In this document: piece after piece, positions 1 to 8,571 of the stretch | Numbering within the stretch: the first letter of the stretch is position 1 | How the letters are laid out: each line of letters starts with the position of its first letter | DNA from: Hyphomicrobiales bacterium | GTDB taxonomy: Bacteria > Pseudomonadota > Alphaproteobacteria > Rhizobiales > Rhizobiaceae | DNA length: 64,000 nucleotides | Direction: 5' to 3' | Assembly (NCBI GenBank): GCA_900467685.1 | Contig: UBQX01000007.1 | Coordinates: forward strand, 1 to 64,000 | The notes under the pieces: generated by a model | What the model saw: only the letters and a program-made list of their open reading frames with translations | Told to the model about the DNA's origin: nothing | Database searches by the model: none | Made by a program: the position numbers and the translations under genes

Positions 1-183
1 CACATACCTAGCGACAGGTAAACTGGCAGCCAAGCAAGTCGCGCTTGGGCGTGAACTCACATCGGGGTACGCGCTATACCGAACTGCGACTTGCGAACTA
101 TCCTGCTGCAAGGACGCTCAGACAAATCTCTCTCTCGTTGGACTTAATCGGCCCGGTCTACCGCGTTGAAGCACGAAACGATA

Positions 184-213
184 GCGGCCCCGAGACGCAT
201 GGTCCGGGGCCGC
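184..213 (-). terminator. Hairpin downstream of the TRAP operon
   Basis: A 9-bp GC-rich inverted repeat (184-192 with 205-213, loop 12 nt) lies 30 bases past the dctM stop and is followed on the minus strand by a short T-containing stretch. It is a plausible terminator of the minus-strand TRAP operon. The U-tract is weak. The remaining bases 1-183 hold no gene I can support. Confidence 0.5.
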
Positions 214-244
214 AAAGTTCTTACAGCTCAGGCAATATTTCGCT

Positions 245-1570
245 CTACATCATGCCGAGCATGCGCGGCAGCAAGGTGGAAATTGCCGGGACATAGGTGA
301 CGAAGAGGAGGAAGACGAGCATGGCAAGCAGCCATGGCATGACCGCCACCGTCAGTTCGGTAATCCCCATCCGAGTTATGCCGGAAGCGACGTAGAGGTT
401 GAGCCCGACTGGCGGGTGGCACATGCCGACTTCCATATTGACCACGATCATGATGCCGAAATGGACCGGGTCAATTCCGAGCTTCACGGCGACGGGAAAT
501 AGGATCGGCGCCATGATCAGGACGATCGAGGACGGCTCCATGAAGTTGCCGGCCGCCAGCAGCAGCAGGTTGACGGCGATCAGGAACATCCACCAGTTCA
601 GGCCGGAATTCACCATCCACTCGCCCAGCGCCTGCGGAATGTTCTCGCTGGTCATGAGATAGGAGAACAGCACCGCGTTGGTGATGATATAGAGCAGCAT
701 CGCCGACATGTTGGCGGACGACAGGAGCACACGCGGCACGTCCGACAGCTTGAGGTCCTTGTAGACGAAGACCGAGATGACGAAGGCGTAGACGGCGCTC
801 ATGGCCGCAGCTTCGGTCGGCGTGAACGCGCCGGTGTAGATGCCGCCGATGACGATCACGATCAGCAGAAGGCCCCAGGCCGCCTTGCGGAACGTGACAA
901 AGCGCTCGCCCCAGCTGGCTTTCGCTAGACGAGGATAGTCGTTGCGCCAGGCGATCCACCAGGTGACGGCGGCAAGAACTGCAGCCAGGATCAGGCCGGG
1001 AATGACACCAGCGATGAAGAGCTGACCGACGGACGCTGCCGAAACAACCTTCCCGTCCGGTCCGGTCGCGGTAATGCCCGAGGTCGCGACCGAATACATG
1101 ACCATCACGATGGACGGCGGGATCAGGATGCCGAGCGCACCGGACGTGGTGATGACCCCTGCCCCGAAACGCTTCGGGAAGCCCTGCTTGACCATGGCAG
1201 GAAGGATGACGGAGCCGATGGCGACGACCGTTGCCGGAGATGAACCAGAGACGGCGGCGAAGAGCGCGCAGGCTATCACGCCTGCAAGGCCGAGACCGCC
1301 ATACCAATGCCCCACCATGGATGAGGCGAAGTTGATCATGCGCCGCGCCACCCCCCCATGGGTCAGGAAGTTGCCGGCGAGAATGAAGAACGGGATCGCC
1401 ATGATCTCGAACTTCTCGATGCCTGTGAAGAGTTTGAGCGCTACCGTGTCCACCGGCACGGAGGTCATGAGATACATGAAGGCCAGAACGGTGAGGCCGA
1501 GTGCGATCGAGATCGGCATGCCTGTGAGCATGAGAGCGATCAGACCGCCGAAAATAATGGCTGCGGTCAT
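245..1570 (-). CDS. dctM: TRAP transporter large permease subunit DctM
   Basis: 441-aa integral membrane protein of the DctM family, the ion-coupled translocation subunit of a tripartite ATP-independent periplasmic transporter. Hydrophobic segments run along the whole length, and the family-typical stretch AAVSGSSPATVVAIGSV lies in the N-terminal third. The open frame extends upstream to 1645, but that part is polar and overlaps dctQ. The start MTAAIIFGG at 1570 gives the usual length and places the gene 1 base from the dctQ stop. It forms one operon with dctQ and dctP. The adjacent divergent kinase/regulator pair suggests inducible uptake of a small organic acid. The C4-dicarboxylate assignment is inferred from family and context. 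Confidence 0.95.
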   Translation of the reverse strand: MTAAIIFGGLIALMLTGMPISIALGLTVLAFMYLMTSVPVDTVALKLFTGIEKFEIMAIPFFILAGNFLTHGGVARRMINFASSMVGHWYGGLGLAGVIACALFAAVSGSSPATVVAIGSVILPAMVKQGFPKRFGAGVITTSGALGILIPPSIVMVMYSVATSGITATGPDGKVVSAASVGQLFIAGVIPGLILAAVLAAVTWWIAWRNDYPRLAKASWGERFVTFRKAAWGLLLIVIVIGGIYTGAFTPTEAAAMSAVYAFVISVFVYKDLKLSDVPRVLLSSANMSAMLLYIITNAVLFSYLMTSENIPQALGEWMVNSGLNWWMFLIAVNLLLLAAGNFMEPSSIVLIMAPILFPVAVKLGIDPVHFGIMIVVNMEVGMCHPPVGLNLYVASGITRMGITELTVAVMPWLLAMLVFLLFVTYVPAISTLLPRMLGMM

Positions 1571-1571
1571 G

Positions 1572-2213
1572 TCAGCGATCCTTTGGTGTAAGCTGGCTGT
1601 GGGCGATGGCGTCTTCGATCTCTTCCATGCCGTCGACATGACCATGGTCGTGATGCGGCAACTCGCCGGTGCGAAGATAACCGTAGGCCACCTGCAGGAA
1701 GCGGAAGCACATCAGCGACGAACCGAGGGGAATTGCGAGATAGACGATCCACATCGGCAGTTCGAGATCGGGTGAAATCGACGAGACGCTGTACATGTGC
1801 CAGACGAAGTTGGCGCCAAGGACCGCGATCGTGCCCGTGAAAAAGGCGCCGGCGCACAGACCGAACAGGATGAATGCAAAGCGCCGCTGCGGGTCCAGCC
1901 GATTGATCACCACGTCGATGCCGACATGGATGCCGGTCCGGACGCCATAGGCGGCTCCGAACTTCGCCATCCAGACGAACATGATGATGCACAATTCCTG
2001 CGCCCAGATGAGGTTGACAGCCTTCAAACCGAAATAGGAGCTTTTGGCGATCCCGAACAGCAGGGTGAAATCGTGTACGCGGGCGTAGGTGATGAGCGAC
2101 GCAAGACCGCTCAATGCATAACGGTGCGTGACCGAGACGAAAATGATCACGGTCGCGGCCGCGATCAGCGTGGCAATGAGGATTTCCTCAAGCCGGTCCA
2201 ATAGGCGCAGCAT
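1572..2213 (-). CDS. dctQ: TRAP transporter small permease subunit DctQ
   Basis: 213-aa membrane protein with four hydrophobic helices, the DctQ family small subunit that pairs with DctM in the inner membrane. The motif WMAKFGAAYGVRTGIHVGID is characteristic of the family. An upstream in-frame extension to 2378 is low-complexity and runs through the intercistronic hairpin, so the start MLRLLDRLEE at 2213 is chosen. A charged, His-rich cytoplasmic tail (GELPHHDHGHVDGMEE) closes the protein. It lies between dctP and dctM and its stop nearly touches the dctM start, which suggests translational coupling. Confidence 0.94.
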   Translation of the reverse strand: MLRLLDRLEEILIATLIAAATVIIFVSVTHRYALSGLASLITYARVHDFTLLFGIAKSSYFGLKAVNLIWAQELCIIMFVWMAKFGAAYGVRTGIHVGIDVVINRLDPQRRFAFILFGLCAGAFFTGTIAVLGANFVWHMYSVSSISPDLELPMWIVYLAIPLGSSLMCFRFLQVAYGYLRTGELPHHDHGHVDGMEEIEDAIAHSQLTPKDR

Positions 2214-2251
2214 GGTGATGTGTCCTGGAAGATTGACGTTGAAACTGGAGA

Positions 2252-2283
2252 GCGGGCCTGCCGGAGCCCCCTGGCAGGCCCGC
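2252..2283 (-). terminator. Intercistronic hairpin between dctP and dctQ
   Basis: A perfect 11-bp inverted repeat (2252-2262 with 2273-2283, loop 10 nt) sits just after the dctP stop and before dctQ. It has no U-tract on the minus strand. It is more likely a partial terminator or 3'-end stabiliser, allowing more binding protein than permease to be made, than a full stop of transcription. Confidence 0.7.
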
Positions 2284-2295
2284 CCCCCAAGGCGG

Positions 2296-3312
2296 TTACT
2301 TGGTTCCTGCCGCCGCCTCGGTGCGCTTGACCAGGTCGGCGCCGATACGATCCGCCATCTGCTTGCGCACGGGGGCAAGGGTCGAGCGCCAGACCTTGAG
2401 CTCGTCTTCGGTCAAATCGTGGAACTTCGTCGTCCCGGCTGCCTTCATCGCAGTAAGCGCCTTGTCGTTCTCTTCCTTCGCAATGCCGTTGGCGTAGTCG
2501 GTCGACTCGTCCATGGCCTTGCTCAACGAGGTGCGGACATCCTGCGGAAGGCCGTCCCAGAACTTCTTGTTCACGATGACCGCATAGCCGAGATAGCCGT
2601 GATTGCTGAGCGTCGCGAACTTCTGCACTTCATGCATCTTCTGGGTATACATGTTCGACGGCGGGTTTTCCGTGCCGTCAACGACGCCCGTCTGCAGCGC
2701 CTGGTAGACTTCCGAGAAGGCCATGACCTGCGGAACGGCGCCGAGCGCGTTCATCTGGGCTTCCAGAACCTTGGAAGACTGGATACGCAGCTTGAGACCA
2801 AGGAAGTCCTCCGGCTTGTCGATCTTCGAGTTGGCGCTCATGATCTTGAAGCCATTGTCCCAGTAAGCGAGACCCTGGATGCCCTTGTCGCCGAGCTTGT
2901 CGAGAAGTTCCTTGCCGACTTCTCCCTTGGTCACCTTGTGAAGGGCGTCATAGTCCGGGAAGATGTAGGGAAGATCGAAGACTTCGAATTCCTTGATCCC
3001 CAGCGGACCAAACTTTGCAAGCGACGGTGCCAGCATCTGCACTGCGCCGAGCTGCAGGGCTTCCAACTCTTCCTTGTCCTTCAGAAGCTGCGAGTTCGGG
3101 TAGATTTCAACCTTGACCGCACCGTTGGTGTACTTCTCGGCCAGTTCCTTGAACTTGTCCGCACCCTTGCCCTTCGGCGTGTTCGGAGCCACCACGTGGC
3201 TGAACTTGATGACAATCGGGTCAGCTGCCATCGCCATGCCGGCAGACAGACCGAACGCCAGTACGCCTGCGGCGATGGTCGTGGACTTAATGAATTTGCG
3301 ACGATTGATCAT
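2296..3312 (-). CDS. dctP: TRAP transporter substrate-binding protein DctP
   Basis: 338-aa periplasmic solute receptor of the DctP family. The N-terminus NRRKFIKS followed by a hydrophobic stretch and AMAAD looks like a twin-arginine (Tat) signal with cleavage near residue 29. Family features include LKLRIQSSK, which carries the conserved substrate-carboxylate-binding Arg, and the GYLGYAVIVNKKFWDGLP segment typical of C4-dicarboxylate-type receptors. It is the first gene of the dctPQM operon and diverges from the sensor kinase at 3508. The ligand is probably a C4-dicarboxylate or related acid, but the receptor family also binds sugar acids and keto acids. Confidence 0.95.
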   Translation of the reverse strand: MINRRKFIKSTTIAAGVLAFGLSAGMAMAADPIVIKFSHVVAPNTPKGKGADKFKELAEKYTNGAVKVEIYPNSQLLKDKEELEALQLGAVQMLAPSLAKFGPLGIKEFEVFDLPYIFPDYDALHKVTKGEVGKELLDKLGDKGIQGLAYWDNGFKIMSANSKIDKPEDFLGLKLRIQSSKVLEAQMNALGAVPQVMAFSEVYQALQTGVVDGTENPPSNMYTQKMHEVQKFATLSNHGYLGYAVIVNKKFWDGLPQDVRTSLSKAMDESTDYANGIAKEENDKALTAMKAAGTTKFHDLTEDELKVWRSTLAPVRKQMADRIGADLVKRTEAAAGTK

Positions 3313-3507
3313 GGAAATTGTCCTCCTTCAGTTTGACCGGTGCGGCGATCCAAGGTCCTCTCCCCTCGCCTGCCCGTATACCTGCTTGATACGTCCCACC
3401 CTTCCAGTTTTCCATTGTGGATTTCCACATGGCCGCCTGCTCCTCAATCAGCCCCTTGCCTTTAGTGCCCGACCGCGTCACTTTTGGCGCGGGTGTGAGG
3501 GGCAATT

Positions 3508-5466
3508 TTGAATCGGGGATTGTGGTCGACAGACAGGCAGGATGAGACAAAGGGGTATGACCTGATCCAGGTCGTGCCGCTGACAACCATGTTCGTTCTC
3601 GTCGCACTGGTCGCTTCACTTCTATGGTTCGTGGACCGCAATGCGACTGAAAGCACGCGCTCCACGCTCATCTCCGATGCGCTCTGGGTCGAGCAGACGC
3701 TCCGGTTCCAGCTTTCGACGGATGAAGACGCAGTGCAGCGGCTGGCGCTTGATGCGGAACAGGCCGACGTGACCGACGAAAGCCTGCAACAAAGAATGCG
3801 CATCCACCTGCAGAACAATCCGGAAGTTCTGCGCATGACCCTCATCGGCAACAATGGAAATCACATCTTTTCCATCCCGACGGGTTCGGAAGGCGTATCG
3901 GCGCAGCTGCCAAAGATTGCGGCGCGGACGCTGAGACCCGTCTACAGCCCGCTCTACACCAGCGATGGCGAACTTCTCACCGACATGTCCATCCATGCCG
4001 GAGCACGGGGCACGCTCGTTGCCACGATCTCGGTCAAGTCGCTGATCGCCCGGCAGATTCCCTGGTGGATCACGCAGAAATATGCCGTGCAGCTCGTCGA
4101 TGCGGGCAACACGGTCCTTTCGGAAAAGACAAGAGTTGAGCCGGTCGATGAAGATCTCGTCTACAAGGTCGCCTTCGACCCACCGCTCGCCGGAACGTGG
4201 CTCTCCATCGCCAGTTACCGGGTCGGTAGCGAATTCACCTATCGGCTGCTGATTGGTGCCATTGTCGCGCTTTCGGTCTTCGTGATGTTCTCGCTTCTGA
4301 TCCTTTATCGCCATGCGCGGCGCAGGCGTTTCGCAGAGGCGCGTTTGAGCGCCGAAATGGCTTTTCGCCGATCGATGGAGGAAAGCCTGACGGTCGGACT
4401 TCGGGCCCGCGACCATGAGGGACGGGTCCTCTATGTGAACAACGCCTTCTGCCGCATGACCGGGTTTGCGCAAGAGGAATTGATCGGTCGCCTGCCCCCG
4501 ATGCCTTACTGGCCGCGCGACCGCGTCGAAGAGACGCTGGTGCGACACGCCGCCTTGAATGCCGGCGGCCCGAGGAACCAGAGCTTCGAAACGCGCTTTT
4601 GCCGCAAGGATGGAACTGAACTGGACATCCAGGTCTTCGAAGCGCCGCTGATCGACGCCGCCGGGAAGCACCAGGGCTGGATGGGCTCGATCATCGACAT
4701 CACGGAACAGAAAAAGGCCGCCCACAACGCGCGACTCCAGGAGGAGAGCCTGCAGCGGACCGGACGGCTCGTGGCGCTGGGCGAAATGGCATCATCGCTC
4801 GCCCACGAACTGAACCAGCCGCTGGCCGCCATCGCAAGCTACGCGGCAGGCTCGCTCAACATCCTGAAGGATCCTGAAGCGCCGAAGGAGACGATCACCG
4901 GCGCGCTTGAGAAGCTCGCTGTTCAGGCGGCAAGAGCCGGCGAAATCATCCGCCGCATCCAGGATTTCGTGCGCAAGCGAGATCCCAAGTTCGAAATGGT
5001 CGATCTTACCGCCGTGGTGCGCGATACGACGCAATTCCTGGCGGCCGATGCGCGGAGCCATCACACGGCGATCGAACTCGAACTCGATACGGACCTTCCG
5101 AGTGTGTGGGCGGACCGAATCCTGCTGGAGCAAGTCCTTCTGAATCTGATGCGCAACGGCATCGAGGCCATGCAATCCGTTGCTGCAGGCCAGAAGACCC
5201 TTCATATCAGCGTGTCAGGACAGGACGGCTGGGGGACTATCGAGGTCACAGATCACGGCCCTGGCATTCCGGAGGACATCGCCGCGCGGATTTTCGACCC
5301 CTTCGTCACGAGCAAGCAGGACGGCATGGGCATGGGGCTCAACATCTGCCGAACGATCGTTGAGTTGCATCAGGGACACCTCGCGCACAGGCGTCATGAG
5401 GACGGCGGCGCGGTGTTTTCGCTCAGGCTGCCTATCGGACAAGCGACGGCGGAGCGGGCGGCATGA
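3508..5466 (+). CDS. Membrane sensor histidine kinase with PAS domain
   Basis: 652-aa kinase. A first membrane helix lies at about residues 26-45, then a roughly 200-residue periplasmic sensor region, a second helix at about 245-267, a PAS domain at about 290-410 (DHEGRVLYVNNAFCRMTGF), and the H-box SLAHELNQPLAAIASY with phosphoacceptor His433. The ATPase domain has an N-box (MRNGIEAM), a G1 box (DHGPGIPEDI) and a G2 box (GMGMGLNICRTIVE). The architecture resembles DctB/FixL-type kinases. The listed start is a TTG; an in-frame ATG at 3589 falls inside the first helix. It overlaps the response regulator by 4 bases and is divergent from the TRAP operon, which it probably controls. Confidence 0.9.
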   Translation: MNRGLWSTDRQDETKGYDLIQVVPLTTMFVLVALVASLLWFVDRNATESTRSTLISDALWVEQTLRFQLSTDEDAVQRLALDAEQADVTDESLQQRMRIHLQNNPEVLRMTLIGNNGNHIFSIPTGSEGVSAQLPKIAARTLRPVYSPLYTSDGELLTDMSIHAGARGTLVATISVKSLIARQIPWWITQKYAVQLVDAGNTVLSEKTRVEPVDEDLVYKVAFDPPLAGTWLSIASYRVGSEFTYRLLIGAIVALSVFVMFSLLILYRHARRRRFAEARLSAEMAFRRSMEESLTVGLRARDHEGRVLYVNNAFCRMTGFAQEELIGRLPPMPYWPRDRVEETLVRHAALNAGGPRNQSFETRFCRKDGTELDIQVFEAPLIDAAGKHQGWMGSIIDITEQKKAAHNARLQEESLQRTGRLVALGEMASSLAHELNQPLAAIASYAAGSLNILKDPEAPKETITGALEKLAVQAARAGEIIRRIQDFVRKRDPKFEMVDLTAVVRDTTQFLAADARSHHTAIELELDTDLPSVWADRILLEQVLLNLMRNGIEAMQSVAAGQKTLHISVSGQDGWGTIEVTDHGPGIPEDIAARIFDPFVTSKQDGMGMGLNICRTIVELHQGHLAHRRHEDGGAVFSLRLPIGQATAERAA

Positions 5467-6104
5467 CGGAAAATTTGCAGAAGGACGCCCTAGTCTATCT
5501 GGTCGACGATGACGAGGCAATTCGCGATTCACTGGGCTTCCTGTTTCGTTCGCGCAAGCTGGCTGTCACCACGCTTGATAGTGGCGAAGCGCTTCTGGCC
5601 GCCCTGCCCCTGCAGCCGCTCGGCTGCATCGTCATGGACATGCGCATGGACGGTTTTACCGGGCTCGAAACCTTCGACCGCCTGAAATTGGCTGGCGTGA
5701 CGCTGCCCGTCATCTTCCTGACCGGCCATGGTGACGTGCCCGTCGCCGTCGAGGCCCTGAAAAAGGGTGCGGCTGATTTCGTGGAGAAGCCATTCAACGA
5801 CAACCAGCTTGTCGATACGGTCCTCGATTGCCTGAAGCGGCGCAATGAGGAGCTTCAGGAATCCGTCGTGCGCAATGAATTCGCGAGCCGTCTGGAAAGC
5901 CTCTCCGCGCGCGAGACAAGCGTGCTGAACCTCATGCTGGAGGGGCGTCTGAACAAGCAGATCGCCGACGATCTGGCGATTTCCATGCGCACCGTCGAAG
6001 TCCACCGGGCCCGCGTGATCGAGAAAATGGGTGTGCGAAATGCGGTCGAACTCGCCGGCGTGCTGAAGGCTGCGGGCATAACGCCAGTCCGGCGCGACCG
6101 GTAG
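5463..6104 (+). CDS. Two-component response regulator, FixJ/NarL type
   Basis: 213-aa regulator. The receiver domain at about 14-125 has the acidic pocket (VDDDEA), phosphoacceptor Asp59 in IVMDMRMDG, a conserved Thr/Lys switch (FLTGHGDVP, VEKPF), and is followed by a LuxR-type helix-turn-helix at about 150-205 (LSARETSVLNLMLEG, MRTVEVHRARVIEKMGV). It has no sigma-54 activator domain, so this is not a DctD-type enhancer-binding protein even though the neighbouring transporter is Dct-like. It is translationally coupled to the kinase (ATGA overlap). The likely targets are the divergent dctPQM genes. Confidence 0.94.
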   Translation: MTENLQKDALVYLVDDDEAIRDSLGFLFRSRKLAVTTLDSGEALLAALPLQPLGCIVMDMRMDGFTGLETFDRLKLAGVTLPVIFLTGHGDVPVAVEALKKGAADFVEKPFNDNQLVDTVLDCLKRRNEELQESVVRNEFASRLESLSARETSVLNLMLEGRLNKQIADDLAISMRTVEVHRARVIEKMGVRNAVELAGVLKAAGITPVRRDR

Positions 6105-6168
6105 ACAACCAACCGCCAAAGACAGGTTCGCGGCTCAGCTGTCCGGCGCCCTCGGATATCCGGATACC

Positions 6169-6948
6169 CTATTCACTGAACTCATCGTTATAGGCCGTTT
6201 TGATCGTCACGCCGGCCTGCCGAAGTCTGCGGTCCGTTTCCACGGGCAAGGGCCGATCCGATACAATCGTTCTGAACTCCGTCAGGTCGGCCAGCCGGTG
6301 AAGCGACGTATGCCCGAAGCGCCGGCTATTGATCAACAGGCAAGGATGCGTCGCGGCGGCAAGCATCGCCCGCTTCGTGCGCACAGCCGCCTCGTCCGTG
6401 TGATAGGCCGCAATTTCGTCGGCGGCCGGAGCAGAAACGAAAGCGATGTCCGCCTTCAGGCCCGTCAGGGCTGCTTCCGTCAAAAGGCCGAAATAGGCGT
6501 TGAAGCGGTCCGAATAGATGCCTCCCAGAGCCATCAGCGTAATCCCGCTTTCACCCTTCAGACGGTCGATCAATGCGGCATTGTTTGAGATCACGGTCAG
6601 CGGACGCTTCTCGAGCAGCATCTCGCCAAACACGAAGGCCATCGAGCCGTCATTGACCATCACGGTCATGCCGCGCTCGACCATGGTCAGCGCCTCCCGC
6701 GCAATGGCCTTCTTTACCTCGGCTTCCTGGGTCGCCCGGACGCGGAAATCGCTCTCGAATTGTGTGCCCGGATCGATCGTCGCGCCGCCGCGCACCTTGC
6801 GAAGAACGCCCTCCTGCTCCAGTTCGTCCAGATCGCGATGCACGGTCATCTTGGACACGCCGAAGCGCTCCGCCAGTTCGTCGAGACCGATGACGCGGTT
6901 TCCGACAAGCAGGTTCATAATCTCGCGCCTGCGATCCTCGCGCTTCAT
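6169..6948 (-). CDS. DeoR-family transcriptional regulator
   Basis: 259-aa repressor-type protein. An N-terminal DeoR winged helix (EIMNLLVGNRVIGLDELAER, KMTVHRDLDELEQEGVLRKV) precedes a C-terminal DeoRC sugar-phosphate sensor domain with VMVNDGSMAFVFGEML and VISNNAALIDRL. The start MKREDRRREI at 6948 is preceded by a good GGAGGAGCTC ribosome site; the frame continues upstream to 6993 without support. The family senses phosphorylated sugars. The aldolase gene downstream on the same strand is a plausible partner or target. Sequence elements shared by the two promoter regions are listed separately. Confidence 0.92.
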   Translation of the reverse strand: MKREDRRREIMNLLVGNRVIGLDELAERFGVSKMTVHRDLDELEQEGVLRKVRGGATIDPGTQFESDFRVRATQEAEVKKAIAREALTMVERGMTVMVNDGSMAFVFGEMLLEKRPLTVISNNAALIDRLKGESGITLMALGGIYSDRFNAYFGLLTEAALTGLKADIAFVSAPAADEIAAYHTDEAAVRTKRAMLAAATHPCLLINSRRFGHTSLHRLADLTEFRTIVSDRPLPVETDRRLRQAGVTIKTAYNDEFSE

Positions 6949-7011
6949 GCGAGCTCCTCCAAATGCTAATCGGCGCGGAGAATAACACACCAAGTGAGAT
7001 ATGTAACAGAT

Positions 7012-7025
7012 AATATTGTTATAAT
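7012..7025. promoter_or_regulatory. AT-rich candidate DeoR operator upstream of deoR-type gene
   Basis: An AT-rich stretch upstream of the DeoR gene contains AATATTGT followed by TTATAAT. GTTATAAT and the reverse complement of the AATATTGT core recur upstream of the aldolase at 8265-8286. This is consistent with one repressor acting at both promoters; low complexity is the main caution. Confidence 0.35.
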
Positions 7026-7102
7026 GTTATAGATCAAAGGGCTATATGCACAATGCGAGCGTCACGCCCGCTTCGCTCCGCCAAGCCGGAAAATCTCGAA
7101 GC

Positions 7103-7133
7103 CCCAGACGCTGGCAGTTGACCAGCGTCTGGG
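7103..7133 (-). terminator. Terminator hairpin after the aldolase
   Basis: A perfect 12-bp inverted repeat (7103-7114 with 7122-7133, 7-nt loop) lies directly after the aldolase stop on the minus strand. It separates the aldolase from the DeoR gene, so the two are probably separate transcripts. Confidence 0.75.
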
Positions 7134-7149
7134 TCAGCTTAGCGTTCGA

Positions 7150-8214
7150 TCAGGTCGTGACCGGGTCGAGGCTGCCCGAAGCGTAGCGCTTCGCCATTTC
7201 CGCGAGCGGAATCGGCGTCAGGCCCTGTGCCTTGCCGGCAGTTTCGAAGGCTTCGAAACGCTCCTTGCAAAGCTTGGTCATAGAAGCCATGGCCGGCTTC
7301 AGATATTTGCGCAGGTCGAACTCGGCCGGATCTTCCGACAGGACCCTGCGGATCTGGCCGGTAATCGCCATGCGGCAGTCGGTATCGATGTTGATCTTGC
7401 GAACACCGTTGCGGATACCGCGCTGGATTTCCTCAACCGGAACGCCCCAGGTCGGCTTGATCTTGCCACCGTAGCGATTGATGATTTCCTGCAGTTCTTC
7501 CGGAACCGAGGACGAGCCGTGCATGACAAGATGCGTGTTCGGCAGCTTGCGGTGGATCGCTTCGATGACATGCATCGCCAGAACGTCGCCGTCGGGCTTG
7601 CGGGTGAACTTGTAGGCGCCATGGCTGGTGCCCATGGCAACGGCCAGCGCATCAACCTTCGTCTCGACCACGAATTTCAGGGCTTCGTCCGGATCGGTCA
7701 GCAGCTGGTCGTGGCTCAGCACGCCCTCCGCGCCATGACCGTCTTCGGCCTCGCCCATGCCGGATTCCAGCGAGCCCAGCACCCCCAGCTCGCCCTCGAC
7801 CGAGATGCCGCCGTAATGCGCCATCGTCGTCACCTGCCGCGTCACGTCGACATTGTAGGCCCAGTCGCCCGGCGTCTTGCCGTCGGCCTTCAGCGAACCG
7901 TCCATCATGACCGAGGTGAAGCCGGACTGGATCGCGGTCATGCAGGTCGCCGGCTCGTTGCCGTGGTCAAGATGCACGCAGACCGGAATATGCGGATAGA
8001 TTTCGACCACAGCATCCATCATGTGCCGCAACATCACGTCGTGGGCATAGGCGCGCGCGCCGCGCGAAGCCTGCATGATGACCGGCGACCCCGTTGCGTT
8101 GGCGGCCTCCATGATGGCCAGCGCCTGCTCCATGTTGTTGATGTTGAAAGCAGGAACGCCATAGCCACGCTCGGCAGCGTCATCCAGCAATTGGCGAAGG
8201 GTGATCCGCGCCAT
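7150..8214 (-). CDS. fba: Class II fructose-bisphosphate aldolase (Calvin-cycle type)
   Basis: 354-aa zinc-dependent aldolase that cleaves fructose-1,6-bisphosphate to DHAP and glyceraldehyde-3-phosphate (reversible). Class II features are [11 protein letters not shown] near the N-terminus, the zinc-binding HLDHGNEP (VCVHLDHG), [12 protein letters not shown] with metal-site Glu, the ATSHGAYKF-like segment [10 protein letters not shown] and the active-site [11 protein letters not shown]. Length and sequence match the rhizobial Calvin-type (CbbA/FbaA) subgroup. It stands alone between terminator 7103-7133 and the regulator gene at 8572, with an upstream region sharing motifs with the DeoR promoter. 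A relaxed sugar-bisphosphate specificity cannot be excluded. Confidence 0.95.
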   Translation of the reverse strand: MARITLRQLLDDAAERGYGVPAFNINNMEQALAIMEAANATGSPVIMQASRGARAYAHDVMLRHMMDAVVEIYPHIPVCVHLDHGNEPATCMTAIQSGFTSVMMDGSLKADGKTPGDWAYNVDVTRQVTTMAHYGGISVEGELGVLGSLESGMGEAEDGHGAEGVLSHDQLLTDPDEALKFVVETKVDALAVAMGTSHGAYKFTRKPDGDVLAMHVIEAIHRKLPNTHLVMHGSSSVPEELQEIINRYGGKIKPTWGVPVEEIQRGIRNGVRKINIDTDCRMAITGQIRRVLSEDPAEFDLRKYLKPAMASMTKLCKERFEAFETAGKAQGLTPIPLAEMAKRYASGSLDPVTT

Positions 8215-8571
8215 CTCATTACTCCTCTAACCGTGATTGTGCAGTGCATAATGCCCGAGAAAACGTTATAATTCAAACGACAATATCACAAAATTTGTGT
8301 GATTTTTTTAAATCGATTTGTTTCATCGGAAATCGGCTCTTTCTTGCAGTTGGGACGTCCACGCGTTCGGCAGCGGCCGTTTGCAAGGCTGTGGGAAGGC
8401 CCGAACGGGTCGGTTCCCTCATTCGAATCGGGAAAGCCTTGAGGGCCGCCCCAGCCACCGAAAGCGCTGACTGCGACATGATGGTTCCATCCGCGCGCCC
8501 TGCTTGCGGGGCCTGTTGAACTTCAATAGGCTGCTCAGTCGTACCTGAATTTAAGCCCGGCGAAGGCGACC
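8215..8571. other. Divergent intergenic region between aldolase and SARP-like regulator
   Basis: 357 bp without a gene. The left part (8260-8310) is AT-rich and should hold the aldolase promoter on the minus strand. The right part is GC-rich and leads to the regulator start at 8572. I found no copy of the CAAAGAT repeat seen before operons A and B, so self-activation through that site is not indicated. Confidence 0.6.
8265..8286. promoter_or_regulatory. AT-rich candidate DeoR operator upstream of aldolase
   Basis: Contains GTTATAAT (8265-8272) and ACAATAT (8280-8286), both matched in direct or inverted form at 7012-7025 upstream of the DeoR gene. It lies about 50 bp before the aldolase start, where a repressor could block transcription. 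Confidence 0.35.

Noticed and set aside
2128-3336. 402-aa open frame on the plus strand
   Set aside because: Antisense to dctP and part of dctQ; no motifs.
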